Positions 1 to 12,035 of a DNA stretch of 64,000 nt are shown here, piece by piece (the first letter of the stretch is position 1; every line of letters begins with the position of its first letter). The position numbers and the translations under genes are program-made. The stretch comes from Colletotrichum lupini (Eukaryota > Ascomycota > Sordariomycetes > Glomerellales > Glomerellaceae), in NCBI RefSeq assembly GCF_023278565.1, contig NC_064677.1:6758001-6822000 (forward strand). Reading direction: 5' to 3'. The notes under the pieces were generated by a model. The model was not told where the DNA came from. It did not search any database and saw only the letters and a list, made by a program, of their open reading frames with translations.

Positions 1-687
1 AACTCTTATAAGGTTATTTTTATTACTAAGTAAGAATATTTACGTTTAGAAATCCCCTTTTTTAATCGCGTAGTGCTCTTTTATATTATATTATTAAGCC
101 CGTTCGTTACGCTAGTTAATTAGGTAGGTAGTCGTTATATAGGGAATTCCTTTTACTAATTTAGCTAGTTAATTTCTAATCGCGGGCCGGCCGCGGGGAA
201 GTTATTTAGTAAAAAAGGCTACTTAAAGTAATAATAAAATACTAGTTACCTAAGTAGTTCCGTTAACTAGCGTAGTTTAACGTAATAAACGTCGACCTCT
301 CGTAAGTAATAAAGGGCTACGATTACTTAATTCCGTACGGCATTTAAGAATCGCCTCCTTTTTTATTTATTTCTATAAGGTTAATTAATACGAATCTCTT
401 ATCCCGTGCGGTATTAAAAGGTCGTCTCTTTTACGTAGCGAGATACCTTACTAATCTACGATAATAGAATTTAACTACTAATTAGTATTAGTATCCTTAT
501 TATAGGGTAGTTAGTTCGAACCGTAGTTAACAAAGAGATTAATTAAACTATATAAATATTTACGTAGGTATAAAAAGGAGGTTCTAACCGTAGGTTAGGC
601 TGGCTATAATAATCGTAAATAGGGCCCCTAATTGGCCCCTGCGCAGTCGGCTGTATGCTGCGGTCGAATTGGACTTCTAATCCGACA
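1..687 (-). mobile_element. Ty1/Copia LTR retrotransposon, copy A (5' end only)
   Basis: This stretch is the reverse complement of the first ~690 bp of the complete element at 2287-9257: a full LTR (486-687) followed, leftwards, by the start of the internal region. The element runs off the left edge of the window. Its outer LTR end reads TGTCGGATTAGAAG on the minus strand, the unmutated form of the TATTAGATTAGAAG seen in copy B, so this end is less damaged by RIP. The base pairs just outside the LTR (688-692, tattt) would be its target duplication, but the other side is not in the window. It is inserted into the coding frame of the ankyrin gene at 688-1520. Confidence 0.85.
486..687 (-). repeat. 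5' LTR of Copia copy A
   Basis: 202 bp, matching the two LTRs of copy B in inverted orientation. It begins with TG on the minus strand at 687. Differences from the other LTRs are almost all C/T or G/A, as expected from RIP. Confidence 0.85.
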
Positions 688-1520
688 TATTTCTTCTAAG
701 GGGCGGGGTCGACGCCGATGGAAGAGACCAACATGGCCAATCGCCATTATCATGGGCTGCCCGTCAGGGGCATGAAAAGGTAGTCGCACTGCTTCTCGAT
801 ACGGATGAGGTCGACGCCGATGGAAGAGACCAATATGGCCAATCGCCATTATTATGGGCTGTCCAGGAGAGGCATGAAGCAGTGATTGAACTGCTTCTCA
901 ATACCTTTGAAGTCGACGTCGATATAAGAGACCAATATGGCCATACACCACTCTTACGGGCTATTCAGTATGGATATGAGGCGGCAGTTAACTTACTCGT
1001 GATCATAGGTTATGCCGATGTCAATGGAACAGATGAGCATGGTCGAACGCCACTCTTATGGGCTACTCAGCATGGAAAACAGGAGGTGATCAAGCTGCTT
1101 CTCGACACGGGCAAGGCAGATGTGGATAGAAAAGATCATTTTGGCCAAACACCACTTCTCTGGGCTTCTCGGCATGGGATTGAGACGGTGGTGAAGCTTC
1201 TTGTGGACACAGGTAAGGCCGAAGTCAATGGGAAAGATCAATGTGGTCGGACACCACTCTTATTGGCTGCTCAGCATGGGCATGAGGCGGTGGTTAAGCT
1301 TCTTCTCGATACAGGCAAGGTCGATGTCGATGCAAAAGACCAACGCGATCGAACACCACTCTCATGGGCTGCTGAGGAGGGGCGTCTGGTCGTAGTCGAG
1401 CTCCTTATGGAAACAGGCAAGGTCGTCGTGGACAGACAAGATCAATGTGGTCAAACGCCACTCTCAAGGGCTGCCCAGCAGGGACATGAGGCGATTGCGA
1501 AGCTTCTCAAGTACTCATAG
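688..1520 (+). pseudogene. Ankyrin-repeat protein, 5' part removed by LTR insertion
   Basis: One frame stays open from the LTR border at 687 to the TAG at 1518-1520 and encodes eight consecutive ankyrin repeats of about 34 residues. Each carries the consensus core G-x-TPL-x-x-A-x-x-x-GH and a following LLL-x-T helix end; the last repeat ends in KLLKYS. Ankyrin arrays are protein-binding scaffolds; in filamentous fungi they are often the C-terminal part of NACHT/NLR-type or other large accessory proteins, but no N-terminal effector domain remains here. No in-frame ATG lies near the start of the open frame, and the frame reads straight into the LTR, so the gene is best called a transposon-truncated remnant. 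Base composition is normal, so the fragment itself has escaped heavy RIP. Confidence 0.8.
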
Positions 1521-2286
1521 AAACTTACACACTTTGCATGCTGCAGTCCCTTAACCAAGTTTCTTTCCCTCCGTCTCCGCTGAAAGATGAGATAGTCAAC
1601 GTTTCTATGGCGACTAAAATGAGTGCGGCACCTAGTCATTTTCCCAAACCACCAGGGACCTCCTTTGAGAAGCTGGATTTCAGCATCCTTTGCGTAGCTT
1701 CAACCGGCTACCTCTGGCTAATTTCCACGCGGCGACCTATTTACAATGAACAGAGATACCATTTTCGCGTGACTGTCGAACGTAAAGAAATGGAAGGTGC
1801 ACTTGAAGTTAGAGGACGATCCGCATCCAAGGTTGTACGTGTCCAATAGTGTCTTCCAGGCGTGTAAATTTTCATAACTAGAAAGAGGGAATTTAGGGTC
1901 TCTCTATACTTATTCTCTTCTGTCTTTGTCCCCTTTCTCGCCTTTTGCTTCTGAGAAGCTTCTCTAGGGAAGTATTAAGTCACATTTCTTGCCCGATAGA
2001 CATGATGTTTGACTCCGTATTACCAAAGTCAATGCGGACCCGGCTCCAATGACTAATAATACCTCAGAATGAGTACAGATACATGAACTTCTAGAATCAA
2101 GCTTTTAGTATCGTAGAAAGGCGTAAGTAGAGAGCCGGCGTAAACTTCCTCTCTACGCTCTTCGAAGGCCGAGTCCCGCACTCAGCCCTCGTCTTCCCGA
2201 ACTCTAGTTTTATTTATCAAGGTCCACTACGGACTACTAGTGCTTTAATCAAAGCTTCTAGTTCGAAATATACTATGCTTACTTAC
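1521..2286. other. Ankyrin gene 3' flank, no gene seen
   Basis: Ordinary sequence to about 1900, then increasingly AT-rich and point-mutated towards the LTR at 2287. An open frame at 1538-1849 (about 100 codons) has no recognisable domain and probably lies in the 3' untranslated region of the ankyrin gene. The last five bases before the LTR (2282-2286, cttac) are the left target duplication of copy B. Confidence 0.5.
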
Positions 2287-2488
2287 TATTAGATTAGAAG
2301 TCTAATTCGACCGCAGCATATAACTAACTGCGCAGGGGCCAATTAGGGGCCCTATTTATAATTATTATAGCTAGCCTAACCTACGGTTAGAACCTCCTTT
2401 TTATACCTACGCAGATATTTATATAGTTTAATTAATCTCTTCGTTAACTACGGTTCGAACTAACTACCCTATAATAAGGATACTAATA
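2287..2488 (+). repeat. Left LTR of Copia copy B
   Basis: Starts TATTAG (RIP form of TGTCGG, compare copy A) and ends ACTAATA (RIP form of a CA terminus). Same length as the right LTR. Confidence 0.88.
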
Positions 2489-4599
2489 CTAATTAGTAAT
2501 TAAATTCTATTATTGTAGATCGGTAAGGTATCTTATTACGTAGAAAAGACGACCTCTTAATACCGCACGGGATAAGAGATTCGTACTAATTAACCTTACG
2601 AAAATAAACAAAAAAGGGGGCGATTCTTAAATACTATACGGAATTAAGTAATCGTAGCCCTTTATTACTTACGAAAGGTCGACGTTTACTACGTTAAACT
2701 ACGTTAATTAACAAAACCGCTTAAGTAACTAGTTTTTTACCGTCGCCTTAAGTAGCCTTTTTACTAAATAACTTTTCCGCAGCCGGCCCGCGATTAGAAA
2801 TTAACTAGTTAAATTAGTAAAAAGAAATACCTACGTAGCGACTACTTACCTAGTTAATTAGCGCAATAGGCAAGCTTAATAATATAATATAAAAAAGCAC
2901 CGCGCGATTAAAAAAAGGGATTTCTAAACGTAAATATTTTTAATTAGCGTAATAAGAAGCGTATAGGAGTTATTAAGCTAAGAGATCTATAGTATATAGA
3001 AAAAGTCTACTATTATAAAGATTTTATAGGTATACCCTTAAGCCCGCGATCTAAACGACCTCCTTATAGCTCCCTTAACTACCCCCCGGGTATTACTTAG
3101 GAATATAATATAGGGGACGGTTTAACGAGGGAGGAGGGGATTTAGAGGTCTTAATAATATTAAGTTAAGAATATTACGGATCTCGGAGATTAACCTAAGA
3201 AAAAGGCGGCTACCCTAAAATAGTCCTACGACCTCTCGCTAGAGTTATTATTAGCTTAAAAAAAGGCTAAAAAGACGAGGATCTAAGGAAAAAGAAAAGA
3301 ATCCTCTAGAGGGCCGCTAAAGGGCTTTTTTTTATACTAGCTTACGGCATAAGATTACTAATTTTAAGAAATCGGTAACTAATAAAGATCCTAAGACTAA
3401 TTACTATATCTTATTACGGTAATATAAACGTTTACCGCTACTATTATTAAAAAGAACTACTAGAACCTACCTTTTTATATTAAATAAAAAAGAGGATCTT
3501 AATAAGTACGATAGCTAGCGATTTAAAAAGGTAATAGTAATCGCTAGAAATAATAAAAACGAGAGTAGTAACGAGACGGCGAGAAGAAGCGAGAATCTCC
3601 TAGACTTTAATAAATTCGTTAAGTAGCAAAAGTACGGATTTATTATAACTAGCGCGCGGATTAGATATATCCCCGTTAAAATTAAATACGCTAGCGACTA
3701 TTAATACGGGTATAAGCTAGAGCACGACCCTTAGCGAGTTAGGGTAAGGAAAAAGAGGACGAAACCCGATCCTAAATAGAATCCTAATCCCTTATAAGTA
3801 AGTAAATATTAACCCGGACTATTGGGGGACGTAGATATATAGAATTACGGATTAGCTTAATAGTGAGTAAATTAACGCGGTATTAATCTATTTAACTAAG
3901 GTCTATAAGAAAAAGGGGCTATAGGGGTAACCCCTATTTTACAAGATCGTAAACGACCTTAGTTATTAGCTAGATAAATAGTTCGTAAGCGCAAGCTTAG
4001 GAATTATAAAAGCGGTTAATAGATTTTTTTATAAGCGAGGGGTACTATTAGCGCAATTATAATTACGAGAACTTTACGAAATCCTAATAGCGACGATTAT
4101 AGAGGAGGAATTCGTAATATAAACCTAGGCATAAGTCGATAGGGCGTATAATTACTTTAACGAATTTAAAAAAAGGGTAAACGACCTAGATTTCCTTCTT
4201 ATAATTACTAACGGCAATCTATCGTTATAAAAGGATATATAGAGGTAAAATATAGTACTAGAAGTACGATAATTAATAATTCTGCCTATTTCGATCTATA
4301 GCTCGTCGCTACTACTAATACGAAATTCGGTACTAATTAGCTAATAAAAAAGGAGGTAAACTACCCGAAGTTACTAATAGTACGTAGCGACGTAGGGATC
4401 GTATATAAATACCGAAAATCTAGTAGTAAATACGAGGTAGTTTATAGACCTTAAAAAGATCTTTTTAAAAAAGAAATTATACTCTAGGGAGAAGTATAAG
4501 GTTTTATAAGAAACCCTAACGATATTTTACGATTACTACGAAAAAGTCGAAATTAGGGAATACTAGTACTATTCGGTAGTTAATATCGTACTCGTAAGC

Positions 4600-7500
4600 A
4601 AAGCCTCTAATTATTATTATAAAGCGGTGCGTAATCTCGATCGAAACGACTTTTTTAATATAATTAACGCAATCCGAAGCCGCTTCGAGACCTATAATAA
4701 GAACCTAGAGCTCCTATCTAAGCTACGAGCGATTTCTTTCGTATCTATAGCTAGGATAATAGAGGGCAAATTGCGAATAAAAATCCTCGAAGAGCTTATC
4801 GATCGAATTAATAAGCTAGCGAAAACCTAGCTAAATAAGGGGACTAACGAGCGGAAAGTTAGATATTTTTATACCGTAGTCTAGCGCGTTCTAAAGGCGA
4901 AAATAACTCTATACTAAGTACCCAAAGATTACGAGACGCTCTACTCGAGGCTAAGATCTAGCTTTAATATTAAGGTAAGAATGCTATACTAAACCTATTT
5001 CTAAGTATATGACGGCCCTTACTAGTAGTATTAGGTCGACCGAACGTATAATAAAAAAGGAAAAGAAGCTAGGTACGGTAATCGCTAGTAGGGAATCCTA
5101 GATTTATTAAATAGGTAGAGATTTAACTCGCGAGTAGGGTAATAAAAAAAGTAGTGTTTTATTTATAAAAAGGATAGATATTAGTTAAGTAACCACTCCG
5201 AGGAAGAGCGTGCTAAATCGTACGAATAATATAAAAAATCGAGGGTAGTAAATAGCAAAACTAGCCCTTATCGATTTAACTAATTCCTCGTTATATATAA
5301 GGGCAGATCCGGGGGTACGGAACCTAGCAAAAGTAGCTAATTTAGCGGCCTAAAGTACCCGTACCTTATAAGAGATTCGGAAAATAAGGAAAATCTTACC
5401 CCCTATACTAACGAATTAGATTACGACGAAGTCGACGATATTAACTACTCTTTTTTTACCCCGTTAGCCTCGAGAGGATATACGAGGCTAAACGAATAAA
5501 AGGTAGTAAAAGCCCTTAATAAGTAGGCTTTTATTTACGGATAGTAAGAGAAGGTCCCTTAGATAACGGATACGGAGGTAGGCAAAAGGACGAATCTAAT
5601 AGCGCAAAATTCTACTCTCTTAATATTTAAAAAAAAGAGATAAAGTACTAAGTAATTCTAGGGGTAGCTAGAGGGGTCCTTTTTATATTACTTAGATTAC
5701 TTAAATACTAAGCTCGTATAAGCATTCTACGCGAACGAAAGGTACGGCCTAGATAATTTCTATAGGATTATCTTAAATACTAGGGTATTGTAATAGTTAA
5801 TAAAAAGAAAAGGGTAATTCTAAGCGCTATAAAAAATCGCACTAATAACGCTTAATATATTAATAGCGGGCATTACGAGGATTAGCTTCGGCCTAGGTAA
5901 GGAAATCGTTACCCTAGGTACGGTAGAAATAGAGACGCACTTCGGAACGATAACTTTCTATATCCTACCCGTTAATACCCCATTTCTCCTATATCTAAAA
6001 GATATAGATTAACTAAGTATTATATTTAATAATACGAGGAACAGAATCTCTAGCCGCAAGTACTTTAAAATAGTTAAATAACAATAGGGGCACGCGTTTA
6101 TAAGGCTCACTAACAATACGAAGTCGATTAATTACCTAACGGAAAGTAAGCTTAGATAACTATACTAGAGATTTAGCTACCCGTCGGTCGCGAGGCTATA
6201 TAACTTCCTAAAGCATTCGGGTAATAATAATATCGAAATAGGGGCGCTAGAGTAGTTAACGAAAGTATACTACTAATACTAAATAAATACGCAGAGCCCA
6301 CGCAGATTTAAATTTAAATTACGTAATAAGCTTAATTTTAATTAGGAGATCGTCGTTAATATCTTCTACTTAAATAGTCGACCGGTCCTATATATAATCG
6401 ACGAGGCTATATTATTCTAAATAGGGCAATTCCTGCGGGATTTATAAGTAAAAATAGTATAGGTAGCTCTACGAAAAAGCTAGATCGATATATACTAAGG
6501 ACCGCTAGACGGTATTAAAACCGACGCTAGTACTAGTTTTAAGTTAGTAAAATTTAAAAAAAAAATGCGATAGCTTATAGTATATAGTTAAAAGTCGTAC
6601 CCGTCGAAGCGTACTATAGTATTAGAAAAGTAAAAAGGGCGCACTAGTAATTAAAAAGAGCGTTTAAAATTATTAAAGAGGAAAATCCCGATTCCGACGA
6701 CGACGAATGCTTCTAAACGGTACTTAAATACTATAACGATACTATAGGGCCTAACGGGCTTATACCGACGCTTTTAGTATTTAGAGTATATTTAAGAACG
6801 ACCTTAGCCTTGCTACTATCGCTAGACGTAAGCTAGCGAGCTTAAGTAGTTAAAAAAGTAATATAAGTACTGCGCGAGGTAAGTATAAAAAAGTAAGTTA
6901 ATAAGGTAATTACTACGCACAATAGGCCCGATATAGGGGTTAATTTAGATATACCCTTAAATTCGGATATATAAGTATAGCGCGAAATTACTTAATAATA
7001 GGCTGGGCTATATAAATTAATTTCTGTTAACGAGCGTTCTTACGTAGTTATAAGAGATCGCGACTAGCTACTCGAGGTATTAATTACGGTAGTTAGATTA
7101 TATTATATAGATCCTATCGAGGTAATTTCTAGCCTATAAGAAAAAGAAGAGCTAGGGAAAGCTATATAACCCGCGGCAGAGGCATAGGAAATTATTTTTA
7201 ACGAAATCGTCGTAATAGTACTAATAAACGACGAGGAAGAGGAAATTATTAAAAGGGTACTAATACGTCGCGGGAAACTACGATAGTAAGTACTAACGCA
7301 GCAATTTATTACTAGCGACGAGGTAATTAATACCTTTTATATAGCAAAAAAGAAAGCCGATTTCGAGCTAGTAGTTAAACTACGTAAGGAAGGCGTAATT
7401 ATAACTATTAAAAAGCCGTATAAGGGATTAGATCTTATTAAAATAAATACTCTGCGCGATCGAGGGGTCTATCGATTTATCTTCTATAATCTAGAAAAGT

Positions 7501-8937
7501 ATATAAACCTCCGTATATTTAAATCGCGAATAGTTCGTAAAATTAAAAAAAAAGGAACACCCTAACCGTACGAGAAGTCTAGATACGTAATTTAGGGGTA
7601 CGGTAACGTTAAAAAGGCGACGCTACTTATATAATCGCCCACTATATAGCGCTATAACTAACGATTAATAATAGTACTAATAGCATCGCTACGGAAGAAG
7701 GGATACGAGATTTAGAGCCGTAATATTACCTAGGCATATACCTAATCGGCTATAGGGCTTATAAGGAAAATCCTAGCCTATTTACCGAAAGAAATGGTTA
7801 GTAAGTACTTAGAAAGCACGATTATTAAAGTACTTAAGCCACTATATAGGCTCGCAGAATCGGGCACCTATTAATAAGCTACTTATTACGATTTTTATAT
7901 TAATTAACTATTAATAATTACTTCTACGTACGACCCGTGCTTACTAATCGCGGAGTACGAAGGTAACTAATTTAGGATCGTTAGAATATAGACCGACGAT
8001 ATATTAGGCCTATCTAATATTAATTTTATAAAAAAAGAGGATAAAGAGCTTTAGAAAGCGGGCTTCGTAGCGAAGCTAAAAGAGGTCCTTATAATAAACA
8101 CCCCCCTAGTATTTAATAGCGGGACTTTTATAATTAAAGGGGAAACCGTCGTTTTTTAATAAAAGGGGTAGGGCGAGAAGATTAACCTCGTTAACCCGAA
8201 CGTAATTAATATTAAAAAGCGGTATAAGGCTAAGCTTGCGCGAGGGGTATATATTACGAGTATTTATTAGCCCGAGGCAATTTTTAATTATATTAAAATA
8301 GCGTAGGCTATAGATCTAACTAAATAAGACGTCGAGGTACTTAATAAGCAGCTTAAGTAGTAGTAAACGAATCTCGATCGAGGTCTCGTTTACTACCTAA
8401 TCGACCTTACGACTAGTAAGCTCTACGTCTTTATTAATAGGTTATTTATAAATAATAACGACCTTACTTCGTAATTAGAGTATATTATTATCCTAGCTAA
8501 CGAGAGTATGGGCGAGAGCGAATTTACTATATACGGTAATATAATCCACTACTTATTAACTAAAAATAAGCGGGTAACGAGAAATATACTAGCGTCGGAG
8601 GTTTATAGTATAGTTAACGGTATTAACCTCTCTTATACGATTTTAACGACGCTAAAGAAGATTATTAATTAAATTAGCCTTTTACTTATTCTAACGGTTA
8701 TTTATACCGATTCTTATTTACTATACGAATGCCTCGTTAAATTAGGAACGATAAAAGAAAAGAGGCTTATAATAGATATTATAGCCCTTAGGTAATCGTA
8801 CGAAAGGCGCGAGATACTCGAGATCCGTTAGATTAATAGTAAAAATAACCTCGTAGACGCTTTTACAAAAGTAGTACTAAATAAGGGATTAGAGTAATTC
8901 GTAAGTAGCGGAAAAGTTACTATACGAATAGAGGGAT
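4600..8937 (+). pseudogene. RIP-degraded Copia gag-pol remnant
   Basis: Recognisable pieces in order: a 67-codon open gag-like fragment (4627-4830); a zinc-knuckle remnant around 5155-5225 with the second Cys codon changed TGT to TAT; protease-type sequence about 5840-6060 (GTVEIETHFGTITFYILPVN); integrase zinc-finger and core about 6150-6900 (QSPRRFKFKLRNKL near 6290); reverse transcriptase about 7330-8150 with TDD as the catalytic-aspartate region near 7990; RNase H about 8380-8900, where YTDSYLLYECLVKLG and VDAFTK are clear. Stops are mostly TAG/TAA at former CAG/CAA/TGG codons. The true gag start upstream of 4600 was not located. Confidence 0.75.
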
Positions 8938-9055
8938 AGGTTATATAAAAAGAATAAAAAAAAGGGGGAAAAGGAGACGACTTAGTAAACGGGCCCGAGG
9001 TCGAATTATACCTCTAACCGTAGCGGTTAAATCGATAAAAAAAAGAGAAAGTTAG

Positions 9056-9257
9056 TATTAAATTAGAAATCTAATTTAACCGCGGTATATAGCCGACTGC
9101 GCAGGGGCTAATTAGGGGCCCTATTTACGATTATCGTAGCTAGCCTAACCTATAGTTAGAACCTCCTTTTTATACCTACGCAAATATTTATATAATTTAA
9201 TTAATCTCTTCGTTAACTACGGTTCGAACTAACTACCCTATAATAGGGATACTAATA
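9056..9257 (+). repeat. Right LTR of Copia copy B
   Basis: Starts TATTAAATTAGAAAT and ends GGATACTAATA; aligns without gaps to the left LTR. Most differences are C/T or G/A transitions, so LTR divergence here cannot be used as a clock. Confidence 0.88.
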
Positions 9258-9502
9258 CCTACTACTTAGAGAGTTACTTTAGGGAAAAGGCTAATATATA
9301 CTAAATAGCGCTATCTCTAGCATCTTTACAACGAGAACCCAGGAATTAAAGGGGACTATGAAAGTCACACTATTAAGGGTATTTTAATAAATTAACGAAG
9401 ACTAACCTTATTCCTTGGGCTTTTTCTCGGGTTGACTTCATCGAGGCCCAGCGGTAGCGTTCCCCACCACGACCGCCCGTAAGTGGACCACGATAGCTTC
9501 AC

Positions 9503-9516
9503 AAAAAGATCAAAAA
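9503..9516 (-). terminator. Pol III T-run terminator of 5S gene
   Basis: On the minus strand the 5S 3' end runs into TTTTT, GATC, then a second TTTTT (plus-strand a-runs at 9512-9516 and 9503-9507). Confidence 0.6.
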
Positions 9517-9634
9517 CATACAACACCGGGTATTCGCTGGTCGTCACCGACCCAACTACTAATCCGGCCCTCATTGGCTTGTCTATGGGAGAGCGGACGG
9601 GATCCCGAATTTTCCCATGGGTATGGTCGTATGT
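9516..9634 (-). rRNA. 5S ribosomal RNA gene (possibly diverged copy)
   Basis: The minus strand reads ACATACGACCATACCCATGG at its 5' end, carries the conserved GGGATCCCGTCCGCTC and TAGTAGTTGGGTCGGTGACG segments and ends GTGTTGTATGTT. It has the correct 5S length (119 nt) and terminal ACATAC/GTATGT pairing. 5S genes are dispersed rather than in rDNA in most filamentous ascomycetes. Compared with the fungal 5S sequence I remember, several changes are C-to-T or G-to-A, including CCCATGG where CCCACTGG is usual; this disturbs one pair of helix III, so it may be a pseudogene. Internal Pol III control boxes look largely intact and a T-run follows. Confidence 0.8.
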
Positions 9635-10349
9635 GAAGGTATTGCGAGACTCCAGAAACTGTGACGGGCCATTTCGCCACGCGTTGGGGGCCAGGAGCTA
9701 ACTCAACCTGGGCCTTTATTCATTCTCTGTTTTATCCCTAGACTGTCTTCTGTGCTAAAACTGTTTTCGGTCATTGGGCTAAGTTCAGATATCAACAGAT
9801 GAGGATTCGGGGTTGAGAAACACAGATGGAGCCATTTGCGCCCCGGAAAGCTTCGTGTAGCAAATGAGCATTACACTCTACAGAGACATGAACGCGCGAG
9901 CCCGGACTTAAGGTAGGTCGGAATCTAATGGTAAAGCATGCTAAGCAATATCTCCTGAAATCGATGCTCACTCGCTCACATAATATGTTGTCACTAGAGA
10001 CACTAACATAGGAGCAGAGGCGAGGTAGGTCTCGTTGCGAACTTCATCCCATGAATCAAGAAAAACCACAAGCTCTATGCGAGTCCATTTCGAGGACCTG
10101 ATTACTTGCTTTACTTCTAATTCTCCCAGAACCGACGTCATGTTCTTGCAAATGTATTCACCTAGCTCGTTGGTAGTGGAACAAGGCAGACCTGGGCCTG
10201 GGATATGAAGATGGCCGCGTCGCTCAAGTCCGATCAGGGCTTATTGGGTTTCTTCGCTCATCTCATGTTGAATACTTCGTCAAATTCTAGGATCTCTATT
10301 GGTGTTGCCTACATACCCAGAATCTTAGCTATAACCCGTCATCTATGAA
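9635..10349. other. Intergenic, nothing recognised
   Basis: Unique-looking sequence of normal composition between the 5S gene and the 3' end of the next gene. The only open frames are short and overlap the 5S gene. It holds the 3' untranslated region of the gene ending at 10350. Confidence 0.5.
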
Positions 10350-12035
10350 CTAAAAGTCTAATGTGCCGAAGACATTTGCCTCACCAGCATCATTACCAAT
10401 CTGCACGTTCTTGTTACTTCCATCTCCCTCCATATCATATCTCATAGGCTCGTTCGTTGAACGATTCGAGGTCGCCAACTTCCCAAGTCCAACGCATACT
10501 GGATACTCTCCCCCTCTAGCGGTTGCGTTTCCGAGGTAAGCAGTGGCAACGTTCAAGTGCCCGCTAGACGGAATGTCGAATAGCCCATCGATAGCTCCGT
10601 CATCCCAGTCACATTCAACCGCTTGCAACGGTTCCGCCCAAGAGTACTGATCAAAGTACAGCGTCTGCGTGGGATTGTTGTGATTTAGAACGCCCAACGT
10701 TGCAGGGAGAATCTCAATAGCAGAAACGTCTTCAGCCCCGTCGCCGCCTTCCGGTCGTAGTGGATCGGCAGGCTTGCCTTGCGCGAGTGACTCAGTAAGA
10801 TCCTCGACTTTACTTGGTTGAAAGTCCTTGTCTAAAACCAAAGACTGAGTGGTTCTCTCTGACGTAGCGTCGGCGGATTCCAAGTGCAATTGGTTTTCCT
10901 TCAGCCCTCCCAGCTTGTTCTGGGTATAGGTCTTGAGGAGGGCAAGTACTTTGCGTCTCCTCACAGCGTTGAAGGGTACTCCGATAACCTTCTCTAGCTC
11001 GTGAAAGAGTTGTTCTCCGTGGCTTGAATTATCTTCATGTGCGAAGATTCTATCAATATCACTGTGTTCTACAGGCCTGTGCTCGAGCTGTATCCTGTAA
11101 ACTATTGGAGTTAGCCATAAATCAAGTACTAAGGATGCGAGTTGTAGACAAGGGAAGACTTACATGGATCAGGGGTGACTGTACAATGCGGGAAGAGGAT
11201 GCGGTAGATGTTCTTCCATTTGTCCTCCTCTGACAACGGGTCCCGTGGTCTCTTCCGGCATTTGAGCCTTTCCAACTGGGATTTATCGAAGCCCTCGATA
11301 ACGGCATGTCTGGCAGGGATACATGAAACCTCTAATTGAGCATGATCTGACAGATCGGCCTCATTATCAAAGAGACGGCGACATCGAGGGCAATTGGGCT
11401 TTTGTTGATGATGTTTATAGAGGTGGTCTCTGAACGTAGACCCATCCATCGTCAGTCATCGTAATCTCACAGTTGCGGAGAGGAACCTACTTCATTCTGT
11501 GGGTATCGGGATAGTAATGAGTGCACTGCAAAGTTCCTGCATACACTGCCGGATTGTACTTGAGATAGGGGCAAGCAAACCCTTGTATCGTGGAGAAGCA
11601 AGGGGCTGTGGTCGTTGGTTCGGAGTCATCTTTTCCACGCACGCGCACTTGCTTATCGTCAGCCGGATTTACCAACTTCATCTCATGCTCGGCGTTGTGC
11701 AGAAGTGTAGAAGATCTTGATGTGAGTAGGCGTGATTCCAGACTGTCCTGCATAGGACCTCCGTGTCTATGTAGTCTCGTGCCAGACTGGCCAAGAGAGA
11801 CATTGTGTTCTTGTCGGGCTCGACTATTGGCACATTGCCCTGGGGTAGCAGTGATTGTCTCGGAACCAGGAGTCTCGTCGATTTTCAGCTGGTTAAACTT
11901 TTCTGAAAGAATCCTTGTGCTGGAGGGTTCGAAGTCATGACCATGATGAATACTCATGGAGCAAAGGTTCGTCCGACCCCGGAGACGGAAGTACATTTCG
12001 GCCCGCTCACGACAGGTCTTAAGATTTCCTCTCAT
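10350..12035 (-). CDS. Degenerate C2H2 zinc-finger protein, tandem paralogue 1
   Basis: Three exons: 12035-11491, 11429-11164, 11101-10350; introns of 61 and 62 bp (donors gtaggt and gtaagt, acceptors cag and tag). Product 520 aa. The ATG at 12035 was chosen because the open frame above it starts only with TTG; MSIHHGHDF further in is an alternative. Around the first intron is a fungal motif of the form ACPY-(x)n-C-(x)n-THRMKDHLYKHH, a wide-spaced C2H2 finger, followed by CPRC-(x)n-H-(x)6-C, a C2HC finger, then a conserved EEDKWKNIYRILFP helix. This architecture is common in fungal proteins of unknown function. The C-terminal third looks disordered. The neighbour at 12672-14347 is a same-strand paralogue with both introns at the same codon positions. 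Nucleic-acid binding is plausible, not shown. Confidence 0.85.

Larger units (their letters stand above)
2287..9257 (+). mobile_element. Ty1/Copia LTR retrotransposon, copy B (complete, RIP-inactivated)
   Basis: 6,971 bp bounded by two 202-bp direct LTRs (2287-2488 and 9056-9257). Flanking 5-mers are cttac (2282-2286) and cctac (9258-9262), a target duplication differing by one C-to-T change. A purine-rich tract (about 9036-9051) precedes the right LTR, as a polypurine tract should. The interior is nearly devoid of CA and TG dinucleotides while CG is retained, the mark of RIP acting on CpA. Translations, although full of stops, show domains in the order gag zinc knuckle, protease, integrase, reverse transcriptase, RNase H. 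That order defines Ty1/Copia and excludes Ty3/Gypsy. It cannot encode functional protein now. Confidence 0.9.

Noticed and set aside
4627..4830. 67-codon intact frame in the retrotransposon as a separate small gene
   Set aside because: It lies within the RIP-degraded gag region in the sense orientation and is a chance survivor of the gag frame.
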